A DNA stretch of 64,000 bases, from NCBI GenBank assembly GCA_021292105.1, contig CM037869.1, forward strand, positions 682,001 through 746,000, written 5' to 3'. Each line of letters starts with the position of its first letter. The stretch's first letter is position 1. Positions 12,401-22,195 of the stretch are shown one piece after another. Made by a program: the position numbers and the translations under genes. The notes under the pieces were generated by a model, which saw only the letters and a program-made list of their open reading frames with translations, ran no database searches and was not told the DNA's origin. The DNA comes from Anadara kagoshimensis (Eukaryota; Mollusca; Bivalvia; Arcoida; Arcidae).

Positions 12401-15400
12401 AAAAACATATACTTGGCAGTGCAACCAAGAGGATGGTATACACAATGCAACACATGTCAGTGACAAAACAGCAAGACATGACGGACACGCATATAGGGAC
12501 CACTGATAGTAACGTACATGTACATGATGTTTTAGTCTCATACTTATCTATTACAATCCAGACGCAAAGTAAAAACTTTGAAACTGACAAGTTAGGTTAA
12601 ACACGTGAACTTTCACAAGGAAAGTGAGGCCGGGTTTTCCGGAAGGAATGCGCCTCCTGTTTAGCTAGCTAACTGAACTCTGTAATCGAAATTGAGTAAA
12701 AAAATGAATGTTATTTTCCTTTCGTTTAATATCCGTTCTTCGTATGTTCTTTACATTTAGTATTTGCCATTGATGCTTCAGGTACGATGCATTCTAATAA
12801 AAACCGTATGAAAGTGTTATTATTCAATAACACTGTTTTTTATTTTCTGTAAAATTGGTGTCATTTCTAGGCAGACGTAGCTGTACTGGTTGTATCAGCA
12901 GTTAAAGGAGAATTTGAAGAAGGGATGAGACATCAAGGCCAAACACGAGAACATTTACAACTAGCATATACACTGGGTGTTAGACAACTCATTGTAGCTG
13001 TAAACAAAATGGACGCAACAGAACCCGCTTATGACGAGGTAATCAGACAAAAAAGAGAAATCATTGTTATATTGATGATTTATGAAGATGTTAAGATATA
13101 ACCGTAATGACATAAACTCGAATCCTGTTGTCCCAGGCGCTCTGAACTATGTTTTACTAAGCCATGTCTTAAATTGTTAGTGATAGATCCTACTATTTTT
13201 CAAGTGATTTTGCTACCCACTAAATAAAAACCCATACTAATCCATGTTCTAAACACCATCCAGAAGCAGAGTAAAAACTTTGAAACACGTGAACTTTTGC
13301 GAAGCAGTGAGGCTGGGTGCTCCGGAAGGATAAGCACCTCCTAATAAAGGAGATAACAATTTTGAAATTTTGGTAATAATGTAATTTTTCAAGTAGATCA
13401 TCATAGAAGCTTAAGCTACCTTTATCGCCAAAACAATTTATTATGCCAAATTGTACTGAACAAATAGTGGCGGTTAATCGACTTTTAATTGCTGTTAGTC
13501 AGAATGTTAATCAAGAATATGTAAAATCACATTGTGTAAACTGATTTAGATGATACAGGAAACACTTACATATCTAGTTGTGCATTTTATTATTAACATT
13601 GTGATCTAACCCGGTCGGAGTGTGGTCAAGACTTGAGAATAGGTTGTGACTTTCGCTGATTACTAGGCATTTAGAAATAAAAGTCACTGGGTCCTTCTGC
13701 AGAGACCTTGAACATAACGTCAAAACAGAAGTGAAATAATAAAGACCCCCAAATACACTGAGCGCAATGCAAAGATCAAAATATCTGTCACTTCACCTAA
13801 AGCTTGTAATGCATTGATATCATATATTGGTCTTGATTAAACGTAAAATACCATTAAATCAATCAATCAATCAATCAATACAGAGGTCTTACTGAAGCGA
13901 ATTTGGGCCCCATTCCAAATGCAATAAAGTATGTTTTTTCTCAATTGATAATGGTTATATTTAAATCAAAAACAAACACACTAATCCATATCCGAATCAC
14001 AATTCAGAAGCAAAGCAAAAACTTTGGAACTGACAAGTTAGGTTATACACGTGAACTTCCACCAGGGTAGTGAGGCCGGGTGCTCCGGAAGGGTAAACAC
14101 CTCCTGTTTAGCTAGCTACACCCGCCACGTGTGTAATCAAAATTGTGTAAAAGGAACATGGAACTATGAGACGTCAAAAATATCCAGGGCAATCCTGGAC
14201 ACAGAGACATCAAACATGTCAACAATACTGTTATGACGGCCATAAAACTTTTTGAGGTCCTTGATAAGCCTAGGCTTGCAATATCTCTTAGTCAACAATT
14301 TATTTGCAAGCAGTCTACTTCGTTGTACAAAGTCCCCGTAGTGGGAATAAGGTCTACCATAGCATATTAATTGGGAAACAAATACACCATAAGCAGGAAA
14401 AGCAGGTATATTCCTGTATAGAAAAGTAAAGTCATCACGTTTGTCATAAAGTTTCAAATGTAGCCATAATTCAGGTATAAGTCTAAATATGAAGCAGAAC
14501 TTGAGGAATCAGTCGTGTCTTTTATTTCAAGCTCACTAGGATAGATGCCTTTACATAGTCTCCAAATTTAAGATTGTCAAGAGACAGAAAATCATCTATA
14601 TATCTGTATGTTGAGTTGAATGATTTGGTGACAGTCTTCTCTCCAGATTTAACAAGGTGCTGCAATAATTCCGCTTCATAAGAATAAAGAAACAAATCAG
14701 CAAGCAATGGTGCACAGTTTGTACCCAATGGTATACCGATTGTTTGCTGAAAAACTATATTACCAAACACAACAAATATGGTATATTTCCAATTTATTTG
14801 TACGTTGTGATTACATAAAATTGATTTTTAAACCTTAATCTCTCAAAGACACAAAACTAGAACATGCTGTTAATAAATTCAGAGACAAATAGAATTCTAA
14901 TTTGCATTTAGTAATATTCTTTGACCAGTAAAAGTCTTAAAGTAATTTTTTTGACACTTGTTGAATTTTCCAAAAATGGGTCAAACGCCACTTATTTTTC
15001 CAATTCCAAGAGCCCCGGTCCAAATCTCAAAAAGGGTGAAAGACCCCTGCAATATTGTAATGTTCTGCCTTAGTTATTGGATATTTAATGGTTTATTTCA
15101 GACCAGATACACGCAAGTAGAGCACCTGGTTACGTTGTTAGCAAAGAAAATAGGATACGAGACGGAAAGTATTATATTTATTCCGGTATCTGCTTGGGAG
15201 GGTGATAATCTTACGCAGTCAAGTGATAAAATGCCATGGTTTAAACACTGGAAAATAAAGCGGAGATCAGGAGGCGCCTCTGGACACTCACTACTAGAAG
15301 CTATTGACAATTCAGACAAACCAGGAAGGATGGCTACATTCCCTCTCCGGATACCGATACACACCGCTTATAAACTTGGAAGTACGTATATTGTGTATAG

Positions 15401-18400
15401 CAATCAAAATTAAACCTATGTCCAAATGTCAAAATAAACAAACTCACTCATGTCCAAATCAAATACTTTAAAACTGACAAATTAGGTAAATTACGTGAAC
15501 TTTCCACCAGTGAAGTGAGACCGAATGTCACGGAAAGTAAGCACCTCATGTTTAGCTAGCAACACGTACATGTAGAATAGTCAATGGGGTCATCAACACA
15601 TCAAGTGATAAACGCACACTAATTGTGTTTAGCTATCGTTTCACTGTTTCTGGTGCAAAGTTTTTTTCAATCTTTTAAAATTTATTTTGTTTTTCAGCGC
15701 TTTATTCGATCAACAAAATTGTTGCAATTTTATTTTTTTCTTTTAAATATGTGGTCGCTCACATTCGACTGCATTTAATTCATTTGAATTCCTTGTGTAC
15801 GATAAAAAATCTACCACATCCGAAATATTTCTGGCTTTAATTTTTGCAAATTGTTTTATCATTTTTAAGCTTTAAACTTAATCACTGTTTATGTATTGTT
15901 ATAATATGTATGATTTCTCTGTGTCCAGGATTACCATGGATATATTTCACGTCCAATAGTTCCAAGTTTTCACTCTCAATTTTGATTACACACGTGGCGG
16001 TTGTAGCTAGCTAAACAGGAGTGCTTACACTTCCGGAACACCCGGTCGCACTTCGCTGGTGGAAGTTTAAGTGTTTAACATAATTTATCAGTTTCAAACA
16101 TTTTACTTTGCTTCTGAATTGTGATTCGGACAGGATTTTGATTGACACTATTTTTTACACTCAACTTAGATATGATATTCTTACTCCAAAGCAAACATAC
16201 CAATCCATGTCTAGTAACAATTCCAAAGCAAAGTAAAAAACTTTGAAACTGGTATTTATGTAAGGGTGCAATTGGTGATTCTCTCTTTTTCCAAACACAA
16301 GTACATGTATGTTACACACTATTAAAGTGTTAATTTTACAGTACTTGACGGCCGTTGTTTTAAAATACTATACCTCATCAGTAGAGCTTTCACCATAATT
16401 GTGAAACCATTTTTCCCCAAAGGGTTGAAAAACATCAAAACGACCACAATATATATTACCAAATTTAACTAATGAAATGATGGAGTATACCTTAGTTTTG
16501 GGATTTTTCATATTTTAGCTAACAGCAAACTAGACAAAAAATATTTCTGACAATGCAAAAGTATTGTCGACTGAATTTGTGAAAACATCCATCAGGAGAG
16601 GTGTAATTTACATAATATACCATTCAGCTATAAAGTGTTATGCATAATTTCAGGTATTGGTATCGTTGCAGCTGGTAAAATTCATTCTGGGAAAGTAAAA
16701 CCAAATATGCAATTACTGTTCGCTCCAAACAACTTGAAGACAAAGGTAAAGCTTAAAGTAACATGTTTTATAGTATTGAGTTTGACTCGTTCATTATTCC
16801 CTTTGAGATCAAGATCAGTATATTATTCAGACGTGTTGAGATCAGAATTGAATTGTTGTCACTTGTTACTACAGCGACTCAGAATAATTGTTCTTAAAGA
16901 GACTTATGAAAATACTCAAGGTTTAGTAAATAAATTTCCAAATATTAGATACAGTCAAACAGTCTTAGAGACCTTTATAGGACAGCGAAATCTGATACCA
17001 AATACTCTTTATTCGTGTTATTTATATCTCCGTTTAAGGAAGGACACTTTCACTTGTTCCGTACATTAAACACGGTACATCCACCCCTCGAAAACATACA
17101 AGATATGTGTACACTTGGAAATGGAGCTGTGTGCACTAAAATGTTGAACATCTGTCTACCGTTGTCCGTTTGTGCAGTAATATCAACAAATACAATATTT
17201 ATTTAGCAAAATTAAAACTTCTGTATTAATTTCTTTGTCCATGTTTGAAGTGACTTTACATTTGATGATAATTTTGTCTTAAGAAGTTAATCATTTTATG
17301 GACAATGTACTAGTATAGAGATATAGTGATGTTATTCCAGTCCTCCAAAGACTAATTTATAATTATGTTATTTTTTGAAGATCCGTGCTGTACAGGTATT
17401 TCGTGAAGTAATGGATGAAGGGCGATGTGGAGACACTGTTGGGTTACAGATAGAAAATCTGTCTCTGAAGGACATAAAGAAAGGCGACGTGTGTGGAGAG
17501 TTACATAAAGATCCTCCACAAAAAGTCGACTATTTCACAGCACAGGTAATACTTGTATCATACATTTCTCGGAATGTTTGGGTCAGTAAATATTAATAGT
17601 TACGGGCCAATTTAGCCATTAGTTTAGGTTGATGCAATTTAGGCAGCATTGTTTGGTCTGTCATTTTGTCGTACAACAGTCGCATTTTGAGTTTCTATAA
17701 AAAACAATACTGACCCATGCCCGAATCACAATCCATAAGCAAAGTAAAACTTTGAAACTGAAAAGTTAGGTTAAACACGTGAAATTCCACCAGGGAAGTG
17801 AGGTTAAAACTTTAGCCTACGAAACTAGACTGGTAAATCAGGTTTAGGTGAACTGAAGCCATGTTAACTTCTGGGGCTTGTTTTTTATAATAATATTGAT
17901 ATAAGCAAAATGGTTTGTAATGTGTTCATTGAGAATGTTGTGAGATTGAAAAATTGGTCTTCAAACCAAATGCCTATAATTTCGCATTCATCTTAAACAA
18001 CTTTTTTAAATTCTATTACAGATATATGTACTAAATCGTTCACAGCCGTTCAAAAAGGGATATACTCCAATAATTCACTGTCACACCGCAATGGTTGCAT
18101 GTAAAGTCACAGATATTCGTGAGAGAACAGATAGAAGAACCGGATATCCGGCTGAGCAATCACCAGCTGTTTTAGCAAGTGGACAAATGGGTGTTGTTGA
18201 TTTTGAGGCAACTAAACCATTAAGTGTAGATACGTTTTTTGAATATCCTTCAACAGGACGTATTGCCATCAGAGACACAACAGGAACCGTGGCAGTTGGT
18301 GTTATAGTGTATATTCCTGGGAGAGATATAGCAGATGATTTCAAAATGAGGAATCAACGCCACCTAACGGAGATCTCACATTACGGAATGATGTCAAGAC

Positions 18401-18804
18401 TTTTGTCAAGACCAGATACCACAGCAACTACAAAGTTTTTAATATCAAGACCGCATACGTCATGGATAGCAATGCGCGCACATAGACCGGAAACAAGAGG
18501 AAGGCCAGACACAAGGGGTCGTCCAAATACTCGTGGTGCACCTTTTGACTTTAATAGACCTCTGACACGAGGTAGACCTGGATTAGAAAGGGCGAAAACT
18601 CTTGATGAAGCAATCTTAGAATTAGCAGGTGTTGAGGATAGCAAACATCGCTCAAAGAAATCCAAGAAAGTTGGAATAGAAGCTACTACATCAAAAGCCG
18701 ATCAGAGTAGAAATGCTATGCCTTCTGACCAAGTCACGCAGCCATATCAGTTCCGATCAAGAACATTTTACACTAGATCTGGGAAGTTAGAGACAGAATT
18801 GTGA
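9456..18804 (+). CDS. eEF1A-like translational GTPase with long N- and C-terminal extensions (8 coding exons)
   Basis: Exons 9456-9645, 10638-10915, 11948-12127, 12871-13038, 15102-15381, 16654-16745, 17381-17545 and 18022-18804 join in frame (711 residues); every intron is GT-AG. Seen: P-loop GHVDAGKST (122-130), [16 protein letters not shown] followed by ISID (switch I, near 163-182), DAPGH (199-203), NKMD (261-264), SAW (302-304), then beta-barrel domains II and III ending near 550. The [22 protein letters not shown] and MPWFK signatures match eEF1A rather than eRF3 or HBS1. eEF1A family members bind GTP and deliver aminoacyl-tRNA to the ribosome; whether this paralogue does so is not known. 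Usual eEF1A length is about 460, so residues 1-115 and 552-711 are additions; the tail has RGRP-type repeats (606-638) and a Lys-rich stretch. A good acceptor at 9385-9386 suggests an upstream 5'UTR exon. Exon phases all agree, so this is an expressed-looking gene, not a retrocopy. Confidence 0.9.
10110..10235 (-). repeat. Penelope-tail repeat in intron 1
   Basis: Keeps GACAAGTTAGGTTAGACACG, CACCAGGGAAGTGAGGCC and the closing CACGTGTGT; the segment between the 3' end and the CTTTG core is deleted. Confidence 0.75.
11034..11509. mobile_element. 476-bp element with terminal inverted repeats of about 130 bp
   Basis: In intron 2 of the eEF1A-like gene. Left arm 11034-11166 and right arm 11383-11509 are near-perfect inverses, opening CTGTAGGAACCACTGTGACT and including TCGTAACAGGAAATCTGTAT and a GATGCGCAT inner end. 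TA stands on both flanks (11032-11033, 11510-11511). The central 215 bp is GC-richer with no coding frame. Arms this long allow the transcript to form a large hairpin. Confidence 0.8.
12551..12675 (-). repeat. Penelope-tail repeat in intron 3
   Basis: Starts within the family 3' end (ACAATCCAGACGCAAAG) and ends at TTTAGCTAGCTAAC. Confidence 0.75.
13223..13345 (-). repeat. Penelope-tail repeat in intron 4
   Basis: ACTAATCCATGTTC through GGCTGGGTGCTCCGGAAGG and AAGCACCTCCTA; the ACAAGTTAGGTT segment is deleted. Confidence 0.7.
13605..13880 (+). repeat. Dispersed repeat with (TCAA)n tail
   Basis: Ends in tandem ATCAATCAATCAATCAATA. Its body (CATTTAGAAATAAAAGTCAC, GAGACCTT, ATCTGTCACTTCACCT) matches the reverse complement of 42975-43280. 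A short 3' microsatellite tail is usual for SINEs or LINE 3' ends without poly(A). Confidence 0.55.
13963..14777 (-). mobile_element. 5'-truncated Penelope-like retroelement, copy A
   Basis: Inserted in the DNA element 13881-15049; the host sequence resumes with duplicated ATGGTTATATTT / ATGGTATATTT (13951-13962 and 14778-14788). On the minus strand it opens inside a reverse transcriptase, runs through it, then ends in the 3' tail repeat found in many other places. The truncation point at 14777 leaves only the C-terminal half of the RT. Confidence 0.8.
14164..14770 (-). pseudogene. Penelope-like reverse transcriptase fragment (copy A)
   Basis: Two minus-strand frames (14770-14522 and 14457-14164) give [18 protein letters not shown], then the catalytic YIDD near 14591-14602, then [24 protein letters not shown] and LKKFYGRH. 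The frame breaks near 14460-14520. IPxGTN and YIDD are RT motifs B and C; the order and the linked PKLHK motif in copy B fit Penelope-like elements. The 5' half of the enzyme and any GIY-YIG nuclease are missing, so it is dead. Confidence 0.75.
15403..15575 (-). repeat. Penelope-tail repeat in intron 5, copy 1
   Basis: Diverged copy with TCATGTCCAAATCAA, TTTCCACCAGTGAAGTGAG and TTTAGCTAGC. It begins some 20 bases after the exon 5 donor. Confidence 0.65.
15925..16145 (+). repeat. Penelope-tail repeat in intron 5, copy 2
   Basis: Sense orientation on +. Starts 5' of the tail at CCAGGATTACCATGG (the region just after the RT in copies A and B), passes ACACACGTGG, TAGCTAGCTAAACAGGAG and TTTACTTTGCTTCTGAATTG, ending near GATTCGGACAGG. 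Confidence 0.75.
16188..16254 (-). repeat. Penelope-tail repeat in intron 5, copy 3 (fragment)
   Basis: Only the family 3' end (ACCAATCCATGTCTAG) and GCAAAGTAAAAAACTTTG remain. Confidence 0.6.
17695..17812 (-). repeat. Penelope-tail repeat in intron 7
   Basis: ACTGACCCATGCCCGAATCA, GTTAGGTTAAACACGTGA and CCACCAGGGAAGTGAGG in order; stops before the CCGGAAGGG hairpin. Confidence 0.7.
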
Positions 18805-19040
18805 TAGAGCTACAAAATTCACATCACATAAACGTGCATCTTCCATCCATATTATTGATTGTCTTCGCGCCATATCCATTTTCAGAAAATGCGTTGACTG
18901 TCCTGTCCAGATGTTTTTGCATTTTGACATTTAACATAGGAAAAATGTATAATGCAATTAATTATGTAAAATCCCAAAAAAGAATGATAGATTTATGTTA
19001 AGTTACCTATGTTCATTGTTATGCTGACATTATACAACTC

Positions 19041-19046
19041 ATTAAA
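19041..19046 (+). terminator. Candidate poly(A) signal of the eEF1A-like gene
   Basis: ATTAAA, the common variant of AATAAA, lies about 240 bases after the stop codon, before the next repeat copy. Position-based inference only. Confidence 0.35.
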
Positions 19047-19214
19047 CATACATTTATTAATGCTTTCATGAAATGCACAACACAAAATACGGGATTTATG
19101 ATTCACATTTTGGTAACATGAAGCTCATTTACGAATGTGCCTCTTATGGGACCACTGGATGTAAAATAAGTGGTTTGTTTAGCCCCCTCCCTACTCCAAC
19201 CCGGAAAGTTGTAG

Positions 19215-19395
19215 CAATCAAAAACAAACATACAATTCCGTGTCCAAATCATAACCTCAAGGCAAATACTTTGAAACTAACTTTAGTCAAACACGTGAAC
19301 TTCCACCAGGGAAGTGAGACCGGGTACTTAGGAAGGGTAAGCATCTCCTGTTTAGCTATCTACAGCCACCACGTGTGAGTGAAAGGACCATGGAC
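19215..19395 (-). repeat. Penelope-tail repeat 3' of the eEF1A-like gene
   Basis: AATTCCGTGTCCAAATCA to CACCACGTGTGAGTG followed by AAGGACCATGG; reaches slightly 5' of the tail. Confidence 0.75.
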
Positions 19396-19814
19396 GTTTG
19401 TTACGCCGTATTATGCAAGAAATTCTAAGCAATGCAGTACCCACCTTGTTGTGTAATAATTTCTGTCATGTAATGCAATAACACCTTGTTATGTAATAAA
19501 AACGACCTGTGATGATATTAAAGTAAAGTTGACAATAGAAAAAATTGAAGTCATCACATTTTTCATAGTTTTAAATTTAGCCTTTGGTGGGTGTCTTATA
19601 AAAGGACTAAAACAAATATATTTAGTATCATAAAATTGTATAACCCTATTAATGGTTAAAGTTTGTAGAACCATCTTATACACTTGCATTCACCAACTGA
19701 TTGCGCCAGGGATAAGTGTTCTGGTCGGACCAAAATACAGCCTTTTTTGATTGGTTCACGTATACACAACTATATATCTTCACCTGTATAATATACATCC
19801 AAATTTCATTTCAT

Positions 19815-21330
19815 CTAAAAATAAACAAAACAAACATACTAATCCATGTCCGAATCACAATCCAGAAGCAAAGTAAAAACTTTGAAACTTACAAGTTACG
19901 TTAGACACGCGAACTTCCACCAGGGAAGTAAAGCTGGGTGCTCCGGAAGGGTAAGCACCTTCTGTTTAGTTAACCATATACGCCACGTGTGTAATCAAAA
20001 TTGTGTGAAAAGAACTGAAAATGGAATGAGACGTCAAATATATCCAGGGTAATCCTGAACACAGAGACATCAAACAATACTGTGATGACGGCCATAAAAC
20101 TTTTTGAGGGCCTTGATAAGCCTAGGCTTGCAATATCCCTGAGTCAACAATTAATTTGCAAGCAGCCTACTTCGTTGTACAAAGTCCCCGTAGTGGGAAC
20201 AAGCTCTACCATAGCGTATTAATTGTGAAACAAATACACCATAAGCAGGAGAAGCAGGTATATTGCTGCATAAAAAAGGAAAGTTGACAATAGAAAAATT
20301 GAAGTCATCACGTTTGTCATAAAGTTTCAAATGTAACCTTTCGTGTGTCATAATTTATTTTAAGCTCACTAGGATAGATGACATTAACATAGTCTCCAAA
20401 TTTAGAATTGTTAAGAGACAGATCGTCATCGATATATCTGTATGTTGAGTTGAATGATTTGGCGACAATCTTCTCTCCAGATTTAACAAGGTTCTGCATA
20501 AATTCTCTTTATAAGAATATAGAAACAAATCAGCAAGCAATGGTGCCGTTTTTACCCATTCATATACCGATTGTTTGCTGAAAAACTATATGACCAAACA
20601 CAACAAATATGTTATCTATCAAAAACTCCATCATTTTATTGATAGTATCTTCAGTATATTTTTGTTTGGAATCCGTATGATGCTTGACAAAATAACCAGA
20701 ATCCCTGTTCAGCACCAGATATTTGTATCTTGGTTTGCCGTTTTTGTAAAAGAAAGACAAGTGAATAGTTTCTTTAAGACGTTCTTTGAATTTAGAATGA
20801 GGGATAGTGGTGTATAGTGTAGAAAAATCAAATGTTTTATACTTGTTACATGAGATAAATACTTTTTACATGAGATAAAGTATTAGAAGCAAGATGTTCA
20901 AGTACTTCTTAAGAATTTTTGAGAATCCACATTTGGTAGATTCCAGATGTAGAATATACTTTTTCTGAATAGGACTGAAGACCATCTTTAACGATTGTCA
21001 AAATTTGTGTTAGAGTTACCAATAATGATTAAGTAGTACATTTAGATGAGCCTGCTATATATCTTTCCTTGTATGAATTTTTATGGAGTTTAGGAATCCA
21101 ATACAAGTAAGGAAGATCAAGATCTTCCTCTTTAAGATTGATACCGAAAGACTCCCTTATGACTGAGTTAAATAAAGTTAGATAAAGAACATACATGTAT
21201 ATTGGTAACAGTTCAAGACAAGTATAAGTTAAATATCTATGACTAGGGCGTAAAACACAATTACTCCGCTCCACTCTAGTCTAGTGGTTCACTGTTTAGT
21301 ATATAAAGTGTAGTATTTTGAGAACATTTG
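19815..21330 (-). mobile_element. Penelope-like retroelement, copy B
   Basis: Minus-strand element with the same 3' tail (19815-20050) and RT body as copy A but reaching further 5', to at least 21274. Its 5' edge is not certain; similar composition continues to about 21600. Confidence 0.7.
20040..21274 (-). pseudogene. Penelope-like reverse transcriptase, broken (copy B)
   Basis: Pieces in order on the minus strand: LPYLYWIPKLHKNSYKERYI (21274-21029), a decayed middle, [14 protein letters not shown] (20760-20560), [10 protein letters not shown] and a YIDD-bearing frame changed to YIDDDLS (20540-20317), then [18 protein letters not shown] and [15 protein letters not shown] (20351-20151). Multiple frameshifts and stops. 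PKLHK resembles the PKIHK signature of Penelope-type RTs. Confidence 0.75.
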
Positions 21331-22044
21331 TTTTGAAAGTAGTGGGAAATTAAGGTTAATATAAAAAAGGTATCCGAATAAAGATTCTGGATGAAGGTTT
21401 TGCATAAGCTCCATTGACTCTGTGAGGTCAAATTACATTATTAAGGGTCAAATCTTATTGTTTTATTTTGGTGTGATCTACGTAACTTATATTGTTAAAT
21501 GAAGAGATATAACACAAAAGAACAATTGTGTTTTACAACCAGTCTAGATTCTTTCAAATATACTCGTTTGGAGGCCGTTAGTTACAGAATGGCGGAAGAA
21601 AGCAAGAGCACACTGACCTGCGGCAAACGTAAACGACTAGAAAGACATCTTTATTTCTACTGAAACAAGAGTTTGTCTTAAATCAGAACACTTCTAGGGA
21701 AAGAGCAACATTCACAAAATATCTTGTACACATTGGTCTGATTTGGGAGTTTTACTGTCATATGACATGCTGTTAGTTGTCATATGTGTTTATTTCAGAA
21801 AGTTTTTATGGATAGTTGTGTTTATGGCATTTACACCATCTGTTGTTTTTTTAATTATCAAACAAGTCATCCAATGATGGCAGACATAAACAGGTAAATA
21901 GCGTGTAATATGGGCATGTTACAGTTCAGTTCACAACTGTGATTGATAAGTATTCTTTAGACACCTGGTTATAGTTTCAGTTCTAAGATTAAACAAACAA
22001 GCTTAGAATCCATACAGCTGTGTATCAAAACACCAATATATGCA

Positions 22045-22195
22045 GGAAGGAAGTGAAACCACGTGCAATAAGTAGACGGTGTAGCTAGCTAAACGGAGGT
22101 GCTTCACTTGTTTAACTTAATTTGCAAGTTTTCACATTTTTACTTTGCTTTTAAGATTGCAATTTGGACAAGGACTGACATGTTTGTTGATTTCA
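22045..22195 (+). repeat. Penelope-tail repeat, degraded
   Basis: GTGTAGCTAGCTAAACGGAG, then an internal deletion, then TTTTTACTTTGCTTTTAAG and GGACTGACATGTTTG. Confidence 0.6.

Larger units (their letters stand above)
13881..15049 (-). mobile_element. CAGGGGTCT-ended DNA element, interrupted by a retroelement
   Basis: Ends CAGAGGTCTTACTGAAG and AGGGTGAAAGACCCCTG; the 5-bp duplication CAATA lies at 13876-13880 and 15050-15054. The sequence outside 13963-14777 aligns along its full length with the reverse complement of 37803-38190. It lies in intron 4 of the eEF1A-like gene. No transposase frame. Confidence 0.75.

Noticed and set aside
14000..14160. Hammerhead ribozyme in the Penelope-like tail, as known in some Penelope-like elements
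   Set aside because: No CTGANGA core with a matching GAAA was found on either strand of the tail; the nearest, CTGACAAG, lacks the required G.
9456..18804. eRF3 or HBS1 orthologue
   Set aside because: The N-terminal extension suggests them, but the G-domain signatures ([27 protein letters not shown]) are those of eEF1A.
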